Origin: Phyllostachys edulis
Taxonomy: Eukaryota > Streptophyta > Magnoliopsida > Poales > Poaceae
Length of the DNA: 64,000 nucleotides
Assembly: GCA_036346405.1 (NCBI GenBank)
Contig: CM070562.1
Coordinates: forward strand, 67,661,482-67,725,481
Reading direction: 5' to 3'
The notes beneath the pieces are model-generated. The model had not been told where the DNA came from. It did not search any database and saw only the letters and a list, made by a program, of their open reading frames with translations. Shown piece by piece: positions 36,226 to 48,383 of this stretch (within the stretch, counting starts at the first letter, position 1; every line of letters begins with the position of its first letter). The translations under genes were made by a program, and so were the position numbers.

Positions 36226-39069
36226 CTAGATGCGATCCAGCCAGCTTCCAATGCTTTCCTGTGAACCAAACTGCAAGTCCTGTCGCAGAACGAAAGAATG
36301 ACATGTCAGATTTGTCATAACAAACATATGGGCACCACGAAGATCGCTGGGATAAGCTTACAGCAAGCTGAAGATCTGGGGGTGTTCCAAGGTTCTGGAG
36401 ATCAGGTAATCCATAAAGCGCATTCAAGCTCTTGTCAAGCGTCTCATTCCTGCTCTGGGACAGGATTGGCCAGTCAAAAGGAATCAGTGTTTCATGATCG
36501 AAGGAATCCAAGACCTCGTGACAATGCAGGGATTCGTCGCTAGACCAAGCCTGAGGTGCCGCCTCAACAGCCTGAGGCTCTCCAGCACACCATGCAGGGT
36601 TCTCAGCGTCATCCTTCAGGCTAACAATAGGTATGTTTGATTCTCCTTCCTGCAGTAATCCACATATCAGAAGCACAAAGTTATTACTCTGAAATGGTCA
36701 ACAAATCACACAATCAAAATTTCAGCAATGCACCAACAGAAATGGCATTCACTGTCTCAATAAGAGTAAGGTATTTCCACGATATTGCAATTATTGCTTC
36801 TATACTCCATTGTAAAGAATAATTATACAAACTCTAAATCATCTATGGACTATGGTTGCTATTGATTGGGTGCGGATTCTGACACCTGGTTATGCTTCCT
36901 ACGAGGCCATAGGTACTAGTTTCCGAACGGTTTTTAGTGGTAACCAGGATTCAGAAAAATGGCTATATGCAGATCAGCTTTAAACTCGCCAATTGCTTAA
37001 AGACTTGCACTGTTGCATGGTTTCCCTTTTTTCAATTTTCTCAATTATTATTGATCTTCCCTCAATCATTTCTTACTGAAAACTGGTTAATCAAAGGTCC
37101 TGACCTACTTCGCAAATTTCATACATGCCAATGATTTCAAAAGGTTAATGTGAGTTACCTGGTCCTGCAAGATGAGAGCATTCTGCTCAGTTTCACATGG
37201 ACTGTTCTTTGGGCGACATGGCTGTGGGGTGTTTGTCTTTGGAGTTTTTGGACCAATCCTTGCAGCAAATGCATCACATTCTTCGTCAGCAGTTTCTGTT
37301 TCGGACTTATCCATCTGCTTTGTCTGCAATTGACAAAATATTTTGGAAACAACAAGCTCCCCGTCATTTTCCTCTTCCTCTTCACCGAGATGGTACTGAT
37401 GCATCACCCAGTTAGCTTTATCAGGTTTGCCACCTCTTTGCGAACTTTTGTACAGAACCATTATTTTCTTCCAACCTTTCTTAACACCATTGTCGTATAT
37501 AGCTTTCGATTTACCCGTCTTGTGCCATCTCACATGCTCATCAGAAACGGTGTGATCACTTTTGCTGATCCTTCGACGTTTGCGCTGGCCACAACCATAT
37601 GCATTTGAAACTCTATGGAAGAAATGAGCACTGCTTCCATCTTTCTTCATACCTGTAAGGATGAATAGGAACCTAGTTCAGCACATGAATGCACAAATGA
37701 ATTCATAAACACGTATACCACCTCAAGATAGGAATTTCCTACCAGGAAGATTTTCAGGGTGTGAATAGCAGATTCCTTCATCATTCTCTATAGTTGGAAT
37801 AAATTCATCAATGAACATATGGGGCTTTGAACCTCCCAGGCCATTTTTTTCTTCTAAATGTTCGAGTAATTCCAAATCAGATGGATCAAACTTGACACCA
37901 GCAGGCAGACCGGGCCACTGTATAGCAACCTGCAAATAATGAAATGCAGCGAAATGTTGCTTAGAATGCACAACTTTCTACTATCGAATGTGAGCTGAAA
38001 TAAATTGCAAATTGCATGCAGCTGTTATGCTGTAGCTTCTGTGAGTTAATAGAGGGGTGTATTGACTATTCTAGTTGAAAGCCTTGTATTGATGTACAGG
38101 CTCTGGAACCAAGAAAAGTAATAGCCTATATCTGCCGGTTAAAATGTTCCTATTGCTCCATATTTCCTTATTCGTTACCATTTACAATAGAACTATCTTA
38201 GCCAGCTGTCAACTAAAGAATAATCTATGAACTAATCCTGTACCAGAAGCAGGTTTCTGGTAATGATGCCCCAAAATTTAAAGCAGCAGAGTCCTCCTTA
38301 CAAAGTATGGACTTACAGAAGTAGAAGGTGGTCATTAAAAAGTCTAAATGTACTTACATCACTGTTATCGATGAGATGTTTGCAGTTGGGGCATTCCCTC
38401 CGTGCTTCTGCACCCAATTCACTTATTTGGCGATTAGAGCAATGAGTCGCGTTTCTTATCTTCTTGGCAACTCCCCTACCAGTTATAAGCCACGACCTGC
38501 AGCAAAAGAAGCATGCTGGTGTTTGACACTTGTCATAAATACTTGGGTTGCAACATTAGAATTTAGAAGATAGACAGTAGTTTCGATGCCCTGTTCTTAA
38601 AATGCAAAAACCTTCACAAGACAAAGTTGGGGGCTTGGGATACACTATTAATTGCACCTCCAGTTGCACACTATTGATTGAACAATCTAATATAGTGATT
38701 AGACAGACAATCAAGCTCTGTTAACCATTTACTAAGTACAGAAAGCAATCCCAGCAAACAAGTAGGTATAATGCGCCTGTTTCTGCTGCTCGCACCCAAC
38801 GCGAACTAAGCACAAACAAAACAAATTTGCGATATAACCGATTAATTTCAGTTCCATACTTTCATCACATTGCTGTATTTATTCCAGCGGAAATTACTAA
38901 TGTACAAAAAGCAGCTGACCATTTACCTGGCAATCTGTCATGCATATTCAGATATTCCGCGTGATTAAGCAAATGAGTCGATGTGAATGCCTTGGCGTAT
39001 GTACAAAACGACCCAGCAAGCCCTAAATAAATAACAATATGGTCATGTGGGAAAAAATTACCTCGCCAT
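36226..39069 (-). CDS. SOG1-like NAC transcription factor (6 exons)
   Basis: Minus-strand exons 39,069-39,062, 38,496-38,358, 37,929-37,743, 37,652-37,159, 36,649-36,362 and 36,279-36,226 all have GT/AG borders and join in frame to 389 aa. The N-terminus RSWLITGRGVAKKIRN with RECPNCKHLIDNSD is the distinctive extension of the SOG1 group. The NAC domain follows (about residues 56-217): LPAGVKFDPSDLELLEHLE, FIDEFIPTIENDEGICY, DEHVRWHKTGKSKAIYDNG, KKGWKKIMVLYKS, GKPDKANWVMHQYHLG. The tail is acidic, has SQ pairs (ILSQSRNET, FGSQESIGS) and ends SWLDRI. SOG1 is the plant p53-like activator of the DNA-damage response, phosphorylated on SQ sites by ATM; grasses have SOG1 plus close relatives, and which this is cannot be settled here. 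The start codon sits in an eight-base coding exon. Confidence 0.93.
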
Positions 39070-40594
39070 GGCGGCGGCGGCGGGTTCCGATCACGCTCGG
39101 GAACCCCAAACGGGCAGTCGCGCGCGCGAGGGGGAATCGGCGCGGCAGGGCGGGGCGGGGCAAACGGCGCGAGGGCTCTCCGGCTTCCGGTTTCCCTCCG
39201 ATTATGTCTAAGCCGAGTCGCGCGCGTCCCCCACTCGCTCTCGCCAAGTGAAGTAATCGATCAATCAATCTCCCCCTCCGTCCTTGAGCTGATAGTGTAC
39301 TACTACTACTACCCTGGTCTGGTGGTGGTGGGCGGGGCAGGGCGGCTGCTTGGCGCGAGAGCTCGCGGGAGAAGCGGGAAGATGTCTCTCACTCTGTCTC
39401 GCCCAGTCGCCCCGCCCTTTTGCTGCTTCCTTTCGTCTCGGGAATCCCGAGCCCTGCCGCCGCAGTGGCCGTTGCTGCCTCGTTGCTTCCTTCCTTCCTT
39501 CGCAAGCCGCACGCACACCCCCAAAAAGGCCAAAAAGCATCGACTTGTTTATTGCTGCTGTACGTGCTGGTCTGGTGCGGTGGTGCCTGCTCGTCTTCTC
39601 TAAATGGGCTCCGATGCGGCCCGTCTCGCTCGAGCCAGACCATCTCAGGCCAGATACCTCCCGACTTCTCCGTTTTTTCACATCTGCTCACGGCTGGGCC
39701 TGGACCAAACTGATAAGGTCCTTCCTTTTGCGCTCCACCCCCCACACCGGGTAATTTGTTCTTCCAGTAAGGCGCAAGGCATCGGTTGCTGTTTTGCAAA
39801 TTGCAGCTCCGAGTGACCTGACGATGACGACCACTACTACTCAGAATCTAGAGTTCTCGCTTCCCGAACTTGCTTGGCACAGCATCACAAAGAGTGATGG
39901 CACAACGGCACAAGGCAATTAGCAGTGATCAATATTCTCTTCTCTCAACTGTTCAGAGAAGAAAAAACCTGTCGAAGATGAGCTCGTTTCTCACGAGGAA
40001 AAAGGAATTCGTTTTTACCGCGTATGCATGCGGCTGGATGCGCTTTTTTTACCGTTGAAGTGGTCCAATATTTATGCCTCCAATTCGCCCATTTCTCCCC
40101 CCTTGTATTATTTCTCTCTCCCCCATCTCTCCCTCTCCCACCGGTTGAGATTCGTCGTCAACATCCTCCCCCAACCACACCACCGACGTCACTGAGCTCT
40201 CCATTGTCGTCCTTGTCCCCGTCATCCCATCAAGGTCGGAGATGTTGGATCTGGGCATCGTCGTTATCTCTGGCAGCGGGGAGTGGGGGTGGAGGGGAGA
40301 CGAGAGGAGAGGAGAGAGGGTTTTCTTGAATCCAAAAATGCAGGGTTGTTTTGCAAAAATCATGGTTGAAGATAAGCACACGAATCTTGGAGCACAATAA
40401 GACAGCCACGATAGCACATTAGGTTGTATATTGTTGATTTGTCCAAGTAGAAAGATAACTAACTACTAAGTTCCTTGGTGAAGGACCACACACGTGGCGC
40501 ATAGTTGGCTCTCGTTCTCTTAATAGAGTATTTTCTTACCTTTTACAGATGGTATCATCGCAGTGAAGTCCATTTACAAGTGATAAAAGTGGAA
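39070..40594. other. NAC promoter and intergenic region
   Basis: GC-rich 39,070-39,760 is the likely promoter and leader of the NAC gene on the minus strand. Overlapping open frames on both strands here are compositional and show no domains. No gene was recognised in 39,760-40,594, although a C-rich block at 40,080-40,320 resembles a leader. Confidence 0.45.
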
Positions 40595-40723
40595 TTTTTT
40601 TAAAAATAACTTTTTTAAAAGATAATTACAAAAATAAATAGTCGCTCCAAAAAATTACAAAAATGTGTCTCTATCGCCATTTAAAACGGCGACAGACACC
40701 TATCGCCAGTTGAAATGGCGACA
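40595..40723 (+). repeat. Left inverted terminal region with palindromes
   Basis: An AT-rich outer border is followed by two palindromic units near 40,672-40,692 (TATCGCCATTTAAAACGGCGACA-like) and 40,701-40,722 (TATCGCCAGTTGAAATGGCG). A further diverged unit (CTGTTGCCATTTCAATTGG) lies at about 40,974. Confidence 0.75.
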
Positions 40724-41333
40724 TATATCTGAAACCCTAATTTGACTTGCCTACTTGTGATTTTCATAAATTTTGAACGGTACGAAATATATTAGACTCG
40801 CAATAACATTTTGTGATCGTCGTAGGTTCTTCTAGTGCGGTGAATTTCTGAAGAATTTTGCGAGGACGATTGAGGTATCAATGATTCGTAAGTAGGGAAA
40901 GTAAGTGATATTGCGATGCGCTAGATAATTCATACACTTGATTATGTACATGCACGGCATATTATTGCTACCTGTTGCCATTTCAATTGGCGACAGGGAG
41001 ATGTGTTTGGTATTTTCGTAGTTTCGGAACGGTACGAAATATGTTAGCGATGTGTCAGCTGGAAGGTAAGTTATATTGTAATGCGCTAGAGAATTTGTGA
41101 GGACGATTGAGGTAGTAATGATTTGTAAGTAGGAAGGTAAGTTATATTGCGATGTGTTAGAGAATTCACACACGGTGCACAATATTGGAGAAATAGCGTA
41201 ACGATAACAATACGACAGTTGATCCGACAAGAGGGGTTTCATGGCACGCAAGCTAACGAACAAAGGACGGCACACGCATGCCTTTAGGGAATTAGAAATA
41301 CATGGGACATATGGACGAAGAGAGCCGGACTAC

Positions 41334-42023
41334 TACGTGGACCAGGGCCATTTGCCCTTCCTTGCAAGCTTGGCGTTGTACTCCTCACCGGTCGCCTTGG
41401 CCTCGGCCGCCATTTCCCTCTTTTTCTCATGCTCCCTCTCACGAGTCTCGCGCTCCCGGCGCCTGCATGCCTCGAGATGAGCTTATGTCTCCTGCCTGAT
41501 ACGCTGGTTGTGCTCTTCTATGCGGCGCTCCTCCTCCTTTCTCTCGCGATCCCTGTTGGCATTCCACTCCTCGCAGTCAAGAGTCCACTGGTCGTGTGGG
41601 TGGATCTCTAGGTCGATCCACTTGCGGTAGCCACATAGCGGATCTGGGGACTACGAATAGACGAGAGAGGTTGTTAGTGCAGACTTTCAAAGAGAAAAGT
41701 TAGGGGAACATACTGCTACCTGTCCTTACCGGCTGCCAATAGCATCTCGTGTCCCAACGGTGGTTAGGATAGTCGCTGGAGTAGTTCGCACAACCCCAGT
41801 AACGCATGCCCAGGCTTAGCCGGTGCTTGTACTTGAAGAACTTGCATCTGTCCCTACACCAACAGAGGGGCAGCGTCTCCCCCTTGGGCAGGTGTTGCGG
41901 CGAACGCTCGGTTGGGATGTTCTGATAGAGGTTGCTACTATGGGGGGAGATGTCATTGCGGGGAGGTGGCCTTCTGGCACACTCCCTTTGTATTTCGCGG
42001 ATCTCCTCCCAGTGCTTGTCCAT
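41334..42023 (-). pseudogene. GRF-like zinc-finger/coiled-coil gene of the PMD transposon
   Basis: The minus strand starts at ATG 42,023. Exon 1 (42,023-41,731) encodes a cysteine cluster LCWCRDRCKFFKYK, GMRYWGCANY, DTRCYWQP (Cys 54, 56, 60, 78, 94), similar to the GRF-type zinc fingers common in grass transposon proteins. A GTAAGG donor and a GTAG acceptor at 41,651 lead into exon 2 with DPLCGYRKWIDLEI and then a highly charged coiled coil (RDRERKEEERRIEEHNQRIR). A TAA at 41,485-41,483 interrupts the coiled coil, after which the same frame continues (RRRERETRERERKREMAAEA) to about 41,340. GRF fingers bind nucleic acid; the role here is unknown. The stop suggests decay, unless the shorter product suffices. 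Confidence 0.6.
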
Positions 42024-42168
42024 TTGAGCGAGATTGTGTTGAAGTTTGGATGCAGGAGAATCTGCGCATGGAAGGGATAGTACTTATATGCCGAGTCGTC
42101 GCTGCGTACACGACCGAATTGTAATTCAGTTCAAGGAAATTCACGTCCGCGAGGCAGCAGCCCTTAAA

Positions 42169-42523
42169 AGCTAGCTCATCGGGGCACGTCGTCCTGAAAA
42201 GCTGACTCATCGGGTCACGTCACTGTGCAAAGCTAACTCGTCGGGTCACGTTGTCCTAAAAAGCTTACTCGTCAGGTCACGTCATCCTGAAAAGCTAACT
42301 TGTCGGGTCACGTCGTCCTGAAAAGCTCACTCGTCGGGTCACGTCATCCTGAAAAGCTCACTCGTTGGGTCACGCCGCTGCGTACAGCTGACTCGTCGGG
42401 TCATGTCATCATGAAAAGCTATCTCGTTGGGTCACGTCATCCTGAAAAGCTGACTCATCGGGTCACGTCGTCCTGAAAAGCTAACTCGTCGGGTCATATC
42501 GCTGCGCAAAGCTAACTCGTCGG
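42169..42523. repeat. 31-bp minisatellite between the two transposon genes
   Basis: About 11 units of the form AAAGCTNACTCGTCGGGTCACGTC with a CCTG tail recur at an exact 31-bp period (GGTCACG near 42,244, 42,275, 42,306 and so on). Units alternate between GTCCTGA and CTGCGCA variants at one end of the unit. It lies just downstream of the PMD gene and upstream of the zinc-finger gene. Confidence 0.92.
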
Positions 42524-42849
42524 CATAGAAAGAGGGTGCTGTGGGGTGTTCCGATGCAGAATATTACACATGGTCGCGGTTTTCAAGCAAAAAAGATACA
42601 TCGAAACACGAGACTAGTATAATAATAGTTACATGTCATGACTTATATTTTGAGGAACAAATATCTACTGGTGGCCCCTCTTGGGGGCGCACCCCGTGTG
42701 TCGCCTCTGGCCTCGCCCGGCGATGGTCCGAGTACGTCAGAGGATCAGGCTGCTTGATTACCCGACCGACGCGAGTAGCCTGAGGTGGTGTCGCGAAGGG
42801 GGGGTCCTACGTCGGTTGGGTCAGTCCCGGTGCATCGTGCAGCTGAGAA

Positions 42850-44635
42850 GCCTCCAAGGAGAACGGGGTGTCACGTGGGTCCATGAAGAAGTCCTCGAGG
42901 GGTGCCGATAGGTGTGCCTCGTCGTGCGACAAAGAAATCGTCCTGCCAAGGCGTTCATGTGAAACATTACGTTACAAACGCAATCATGGTGAAACCCACG
43001 AAAAAGAACGTTACGTAAGCAAGCAACGTGGTCATACTCCGCCGTCCAAGACATGCCCGACGACTACAGTACTCGCCTCCTGCAGCGGGTGGAGCTCAGG
43101 ACATGTAAGAGAATATTGCCATTAGTAACTATCGGGGTTCGAAATAAAGAAGCAGGGTGGTCATACCTGGTGGCACAAAGCCGTGCCCCAATGACTCCGT
43201 GTACTCCTGCTCCGCGTGCCAATGGAGCACCGAACCTGCAAGAGAAGATTGTTGTTAGTAACTTGTGTGGTTCGAAAAAAAAAACAGAAGTGAATGTCTC
43301 ATGTTCACCTCCACAATGTCCCACGATGCTCCCACTATGGTGCCATGACGACACGCCCGCCACGTCTGGGGCAGAAGCCTGTGGCCGTGAACCACCTCGA
43401 CTGACCCCTCGTCCTCGCACTGCTCAGTCCACCGGGTCCCTTGGCGTGCGACAAGTCACGATCTGGATGCCTCGTCTTGAGGCCTCCATGATCCGCTGCA
43501 GGACCCCTCTAGTGTCCCCCAGCGGTCTAGTGTCCCCCAGCGTCATGTGCTAAGCGGAGGCTGCCAACTCGAGAACCTCCCAATGTAGATCTGTCTGCAC
43601 AAGTAATGAACAAGTTGAAAACCTAAATCTGGTAAATTAAATATGAATTAAGGATCTTTTAAATTAAATAAGTACGGAGCGGTGGAAAGAAGAGTCCGGC
43701 TGGGTAGGGTACGTGTCGGACGTCGTAGCCTCGTGTCGTGGTGGGTCGACCACGACTCGGACACAGCGAAGCCTTGTCCGACTAGCGTACCACTCCATGT
43801 ACTCCCCGAACGTCTCGGGGTCATAGGGATCATCCCCACACTGTATGGGGTCCTCGTGTGCGCCACTCCAAGCCTCAACCCAAGGCCTCATCCTGTCCAA
43901 CCAGAACATCGTGCCATGTACTCCCTTTCTAGTGTACCTATGGACGGCAAGACAATTATTTGATTGGCACGTAACGCACATTGTACGAAAGAAGTAAAGA
44001 GTGAACTTACGCGTGGACATGCGCCAGCACCCGCGTCCCCCTTCCCCAAGGGCCGGACCTCTGTCAGATCGAATCGGGCGCAGACCATTGCACCTAGTAC
44101 TCCTCCACGAAGACATCATACACCAAGGCCCTCCGTGTATACCAGTACACGTAGTCTCGTGTGCACAGGATCGACAGTCCGTTAGACGTGCGCGCGTTCA
44201 CCCTCTCCTTACTGTACGGTGTCCAGATGACGCGGTCATTGGTCAGCTGATCGAACATCGCAACATACTCCGGGTAGGACCCCTGCGAAGTGATCGGCAT
44301 GTAGGTGACCTGTGCAATAGAACACCGCAAACTTAGCACACGAAATTGTGATTACAATACAAAAAATAATAAATGATCATCAAACTAACCTGTCGGTGGC
44401 ACCACACCGTGCCCATGGTCGGTAGGTCCACGTCGTCGCCCAGAGCATACAAGCTGACTGCGTACGCTCCCAAGTCCAGCTATGGTCGTCCGATTTGGAA
44501 GCGCTCGAAGGACCACAGCTGCAGAAGTAGCGGGCATCCGGAGAGGATAGAGCTATCCTAGGCACGGAGCTGCGTGTCGCATAGTGTGTGGTACGTCGCG
44601 CATAGTACGGCCAGACCCCAAGCGTAGGAGGGGAT
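42850..44635 (-). pseudogene. Plant-mobile-domain gene, 3' part
   Basis: This continues the PMD gene broken at 57,087. Exons on the minus strand: 44,635-44,390 (ILSGCPLLLQLWSFERFQIG, LYALGDDVDLP), 44,309-44,011 (VTYMPITSQGSYPEY, NDRVIWTPYSKERV, DYVYWYTRRALVYD), 43,937-43,677 (YTRKGVHGTMFWLDRMRPW, FGEYMEWYASRTRL) and one starting at 43,594 (DLHWEVLELAAS). These follow the order of the PMD (PF10536) fold and its tail. Two premature stops lie in the first exon (after QLRA and after IGRP) and a frameshift follows VFVEEY, so this is a pseudogene quite apart from the insertion. Downstream frames to about 42,850 are unclear. Confidence 0.75.
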
Positions 44636-46219
44636 TGTTGATGGCAAGATTTGACATCTATAAAGAATAGCTTCAAAAGACCTCCTGAGAGGTCCTGGAC
44701 GGCTTCTTCAAAGATATCCTGGGAGGCCCGGGCTTCAAAAGACTTCCCGAGAGGTCCTGGGATGTCCCCTTCAAAGACCTCCTCGGAGGTCCTGGCTTCA
44801 AAGTCCTCCCGAGAGGTCCTGAAATGGCCTCTTCAAAGACCTCCTGGGAGGTCCTGGCTTCAAAGGAGGTCCTGGACGATCTTTACAAAGACCTCTTGGG
44901 AGATCCTGGTTTCAAAGACCTCCCGAGAGGTCCTGGAACGACCTCTACAAGAACCTCCTGGGACGTCCTAGCTTCAAAGACATCCTAAGAGGACTTGGAC
45001 GGCCTCTTCAAAGACCTCCTGTGAGGTCCTGACTTCAAAGACCTCCCAAGAGGTCCTGGATGACATCTACAAGGACCTCCTGGGAGGTCCTGAAGGGTGG
45101 TTTTCGCAAAAAAAAAAGGAGGTCCTGACTCGAAGAAGTGGTCCTGAGCGGCACCTACAAAGACCTCCTCAGAAAGCACCACGTGGCTTCATCAAAACCG
45201 CCCAGGACCTCCTCAGGAGTGTTGCGCGCCTCCATCAGAGCCGCTCAGGACCTCCTCGGGAGTGCCATGTGGTTTCATTAGGACCGTTTAGGACCTCTTT
45301 AGGAGCGCTCACGCGGCCTCATCAAAACTTCCTCCGGAGCATTACGTGGTTTAATCATAGCCGCTCAGGACCTCCTCAGGGGTGCTGCGCGCCTTCATCA
45401 AGGCCGTTCAGGATTTCTCCAGAGGCGCTCGCGTGGTTTCCTCAGGAGCGGCCATGTGGCTCCATCATGGCCACCCAGGACCTCCTCAGGGGTGCTACCC
45501 ACCTTCATCAAGGTCGCCCAGGGCCTCCGTAGAGCACTTCCGCGGCTTGAATCAAGGCCGCTCAGGACCTCCTCAGAGGTACTCGCGCATTTTCCTCAAG
45601 AGCTGCCACGTGGTTTCATCATAACCGCTCAGGACCTGCTCGGGGTCTTTACACGGCTTAATCAGAGCCGTCCAGGATCTCCTCAGGAGTTCTACGTGGC
45701 TTAATTAGGGGCACTTAAGATCTCCTCGGGACATATACGTGATTAAATCTGGACCTCTTCAGGACCTCCCACGTGGACTTCTCGCGCGGACCTCCCGCGT
45801 GGACCTTCCGCAAGGATTTCTTCAAGACCTTACAGAGCATCTAGGATGTGATACAATAGGAAAGAATTGTCAGTTATAGAAGGCATAACCGAATCATATT
45901 TGTGGATTTGGTTCGGTTTAGGAGTCCTGGGCTTTCATGGCTAAGACCTGCCACCCTTTAAATAAGAGAGGGTCATGGCCGATTATAAAAAGAGATCAAC
46001 CAATCAATCAATACAAATCGTATCTACTTTTTATCGTAGCTTCCTGTAGTCCTGTTCTTTTCCAACCTCTCCTTGGTTGCTGCTCAGCTGGGTCTCAAGA
46101 TCAGGCCAGAGCAAATCACCACCATGCTGTACCACGACTAGCTCCGCCTAGGTGCTGCATGTTGGTGCCAAGATCCAGAGCATCCAATTGCTGCCGTGAT
46201 CCTTGTGTTGTGCGCAACA
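44636..46219 (+). repeat. 5' LTR, 1,584 bp
   Basis: The first ~520 bp are a dense array of the imperfect palindrome AGACCTCCTGGGAGGTCCTGG spaced 30-60 bp apart. The next ~550 bp repeat AGGACCTCCTCAGG with CACGTGG words. A TATA-like TTTAAATAAG lies at about 45,957. Compared with the 3' LTR it lacks about one palindrome unit near 44,800. Confidence 0.95.
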
Positions 46220-46224
46220 CATTT

Positions 46225-46242
46225 TGGCGACTCCGCTGGGGA
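46225..46242 (+). other. Primer-binding site (tRNA-Arg type)
   Basis: TGGCGACTCCGCTGGGGA starts five bases after the LTR. It is the exact complement of CCA plus the acceptor/T-arm end of plant tRNA-Arg(ACG) as I know it (...CCCCAGCGGAGTCG). Confidence 0.8.
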
Positions 46243-46261
46243 ATCGATCTATTCTCCGACC

Positions 46262-48375
46262 ATGGCGAAAGATGGTTCTACGATCGATTCTAAGAACATC
46301 ATTACTCCTACACTTGAAGATCTACCCGAGGAGTACCGCCAGGAGTACGAGAAGTGTAAATTGGAATTCGACAAGCTGATGTTGTCGTGCTTCCAGAAGA
46401 CAAGGCAATGTGTCATTAAGAAAGAGGGTGAACTACCATCTATTTACATCAAGCCCGAGGTAACTCCCACTATGAGTAATTCATCCCTTACCGAAGAGCA
46501 AGTTGCCTTGATGATTGATCAGCAAATAGGTGCTTTTGTATCTAATACTTTGGATAGATTGCTATCTAATCGTCTTAAGGCTATGGGTCTTGAAGTGCAA
46601 AGTGAAAAAGATTTGAAATGACCCGTCTTGCCTCATGCTAATGCCTGCAATGTTGGCAATGATAGCAGCGTTCAGCATAGCTCCTTGCCTGTTAATACAT
46701 CGGAAGCGAATATATCATCTAGAGTCATCCCGCAGGGCATGCCGATGCAACACATGCACAGTCGAACTAATGTGTTAAGTTCGGTTGGTCACAGTGCATC
46801 ATCGCATGTTGTTCCAAATATTGTTGGACCCGAATCTATAGCCCTTGTGCTTTCATCGTATACAGATGCTAGTACGGTCAATTCGGGTGCACCTAATGTT
46901 GGTGATTACACTGGCATGGGAGAGAATTCAACAAATTTGCAAACACCTTTTTGCCGCACTATAGCGTATAGTACACCTCCCATACCTCCTCAAGGTTCGG
47001 GCGTTGCATATGGGCCATTGCCAGTCGGTCATTTTAATGGTCCTTTACAACATGTATCACATGCACATCCGAACCAAGCTCCACAGTATGCTTATGACAC
47101 TCCACAACCTAATGATTTTAGGCCACCGCAATCGGTCAGTGAGACACCTAATCGGCCTACAGCTGAGACATATGTTGGGCCTGAAAATATCAGAGAGCAA
47201 GTAGCTAGTATGTTTAGAGAGACATTCGGGGTAGAGCCTAAAGGGAGATCACGTGCCTATCAGAAACCATACCCTGATATTTATGATACTGTGCAATATC
47301 CCAGAGGATTTAGAGTGCCTGAATTTGTTAAGTTTACTGGGGATGATAATAAATCCACATTAGAACATATAGGTCAATTTATTGTGCAATGTGGTGAAGC
47401 TAGTGCTAGCGATGCTTTAATGTTAAGATTATTTCCTTTGTCTTTATCTGGCACTGCATTCAATTGGTATACTTCACTTGCACCTAACTCCGTTCATACG
47501 TGGTCCCAGCTAGAGCAGAAGTTCCACGAATATTTCTATACTGGTGATACTGAGTTAAGGTTGTCACATTTAACATCGGTTAAACAAAAATACAATGAGC
47601 CTGTTGCTGATTACATCAGGAGGTTTAGAGAGACAAGGAACCGATGTTTTAAGTTAATAATTTCTGACAAGGAACCGATGTTTCAAGTGAGAAAGTAAAG
47701 CTAGAAAATCAGCTAGATCTTTATCAGAAATTATTAACTTAAAACATCGGTTCCTTGGCTCACTTGAAAGAAAAGCTCGAAAATCATAACTTCCTGGATG
47801 TTAGTCAAGTGTTACAAAAAGCTCTGGCACAAGAGAGCCGAGCTAAAGAGTCTAGGAATTTCCAGAGGTCAAGTGATAAATTGAAGGTTGATCGTCCTAA
47901 TGTTCATATGCTTGAGTATGAATAAGAGAATTCGGACAATGATGATATTGATGTTTGTGTGGCCGAATGGGCTTGGTCTTCAAAGTCTAAACCATTTGTT
48001 TGCTCAGCTTTAAAGTCGGTTTCACAAAAGAATCGGCAAGAAGAAATTAAGTATACTTTTGATATTGCTAAATGCGATAGGATCTTTGATTATTTGCTGC
48101 AGAAGAAATAGATTAGATTGCCTGACAATCATATCATACCAGCACCTGAAGAGCTAAAAAGGCGTGCATATTGTAAATGGCATAATTCTTATTCTCATGC
48201 CACTAATGATTGCAATGTTTTTCGTCGACAGGTTCAATCGGCCATTAATGAAGAACGATTGAAATTTGCTGAAGGTCCGAAAATGCAGCTGGACCACAAT
48301 CTGTTCCCTATCAATGTGGTTGATTTTGAGAACAAAAGGGTGCTTGTTCGGCCATCTCAGCCGAATCTACGATAG
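46262..48375 (+). pseudogene. Gag with stops and a microinversion
   Basis: The frame opens MAKDGSTIDSKNIITPTLED 20 bases after the PBS. A TGA (46,619-46,621) interrupts it, but the same frame continues to 47,698 with a capsid-type core (YPRGFRVPEFVKFTGDD, LSLSGTAFNWYTSL, YNEPVADYIRRFRETRNR). Then a local inversion (47,634-47,757) destroys the frame, and gag text resumes at about 47,760 (HLKEKLENHNFLDVSQVLQK). Further stops are at 47,923 (TAA) and about 48,109 (TAG). The last block holds a CKWHNSYSHATNDC finger. The product would form the particle and bind RNA. Confidence 0.85.
47634..47757. repeat. 34-bp perfect inverted repeat around a 56-bp inverted gag segment
   Basis: Arms 47,634-47,667 and 47,724-47,757 are exact reverse complements. 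The 56-bp spacer encodes recognisable gag residues (DKDLADF) only on the minus strand, and begins with a 16-bp direct repeat of the left arm. Confidence 0.95.
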
Positions 48376-48383
48376 GCAAAAAT

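Noticed and set aside
39265..39799. Several overlapping frames upstream of the NAC gene
   Set aside because: Five overlapping frames in one GC-rich promoter region, none with a domain.
40049..40417. 122-codon minus-strand frame
   Set aside because: No domain, low-complexity proline/serine start, just outside the transposon end; not supported as a gene.
42169..42523. CRISPR-like array
   Set aside because: The units are contiguous 31-bp repeats without unique spacers, in a plant nuclear sequence; it is a minisatellite.
44651..45700. Frames rich in S-W-E-V-L-x-S-K-T in the LTR
   Set aside because: They are produced by the hairpin repeats and recur in the 3' LTR; not genes.
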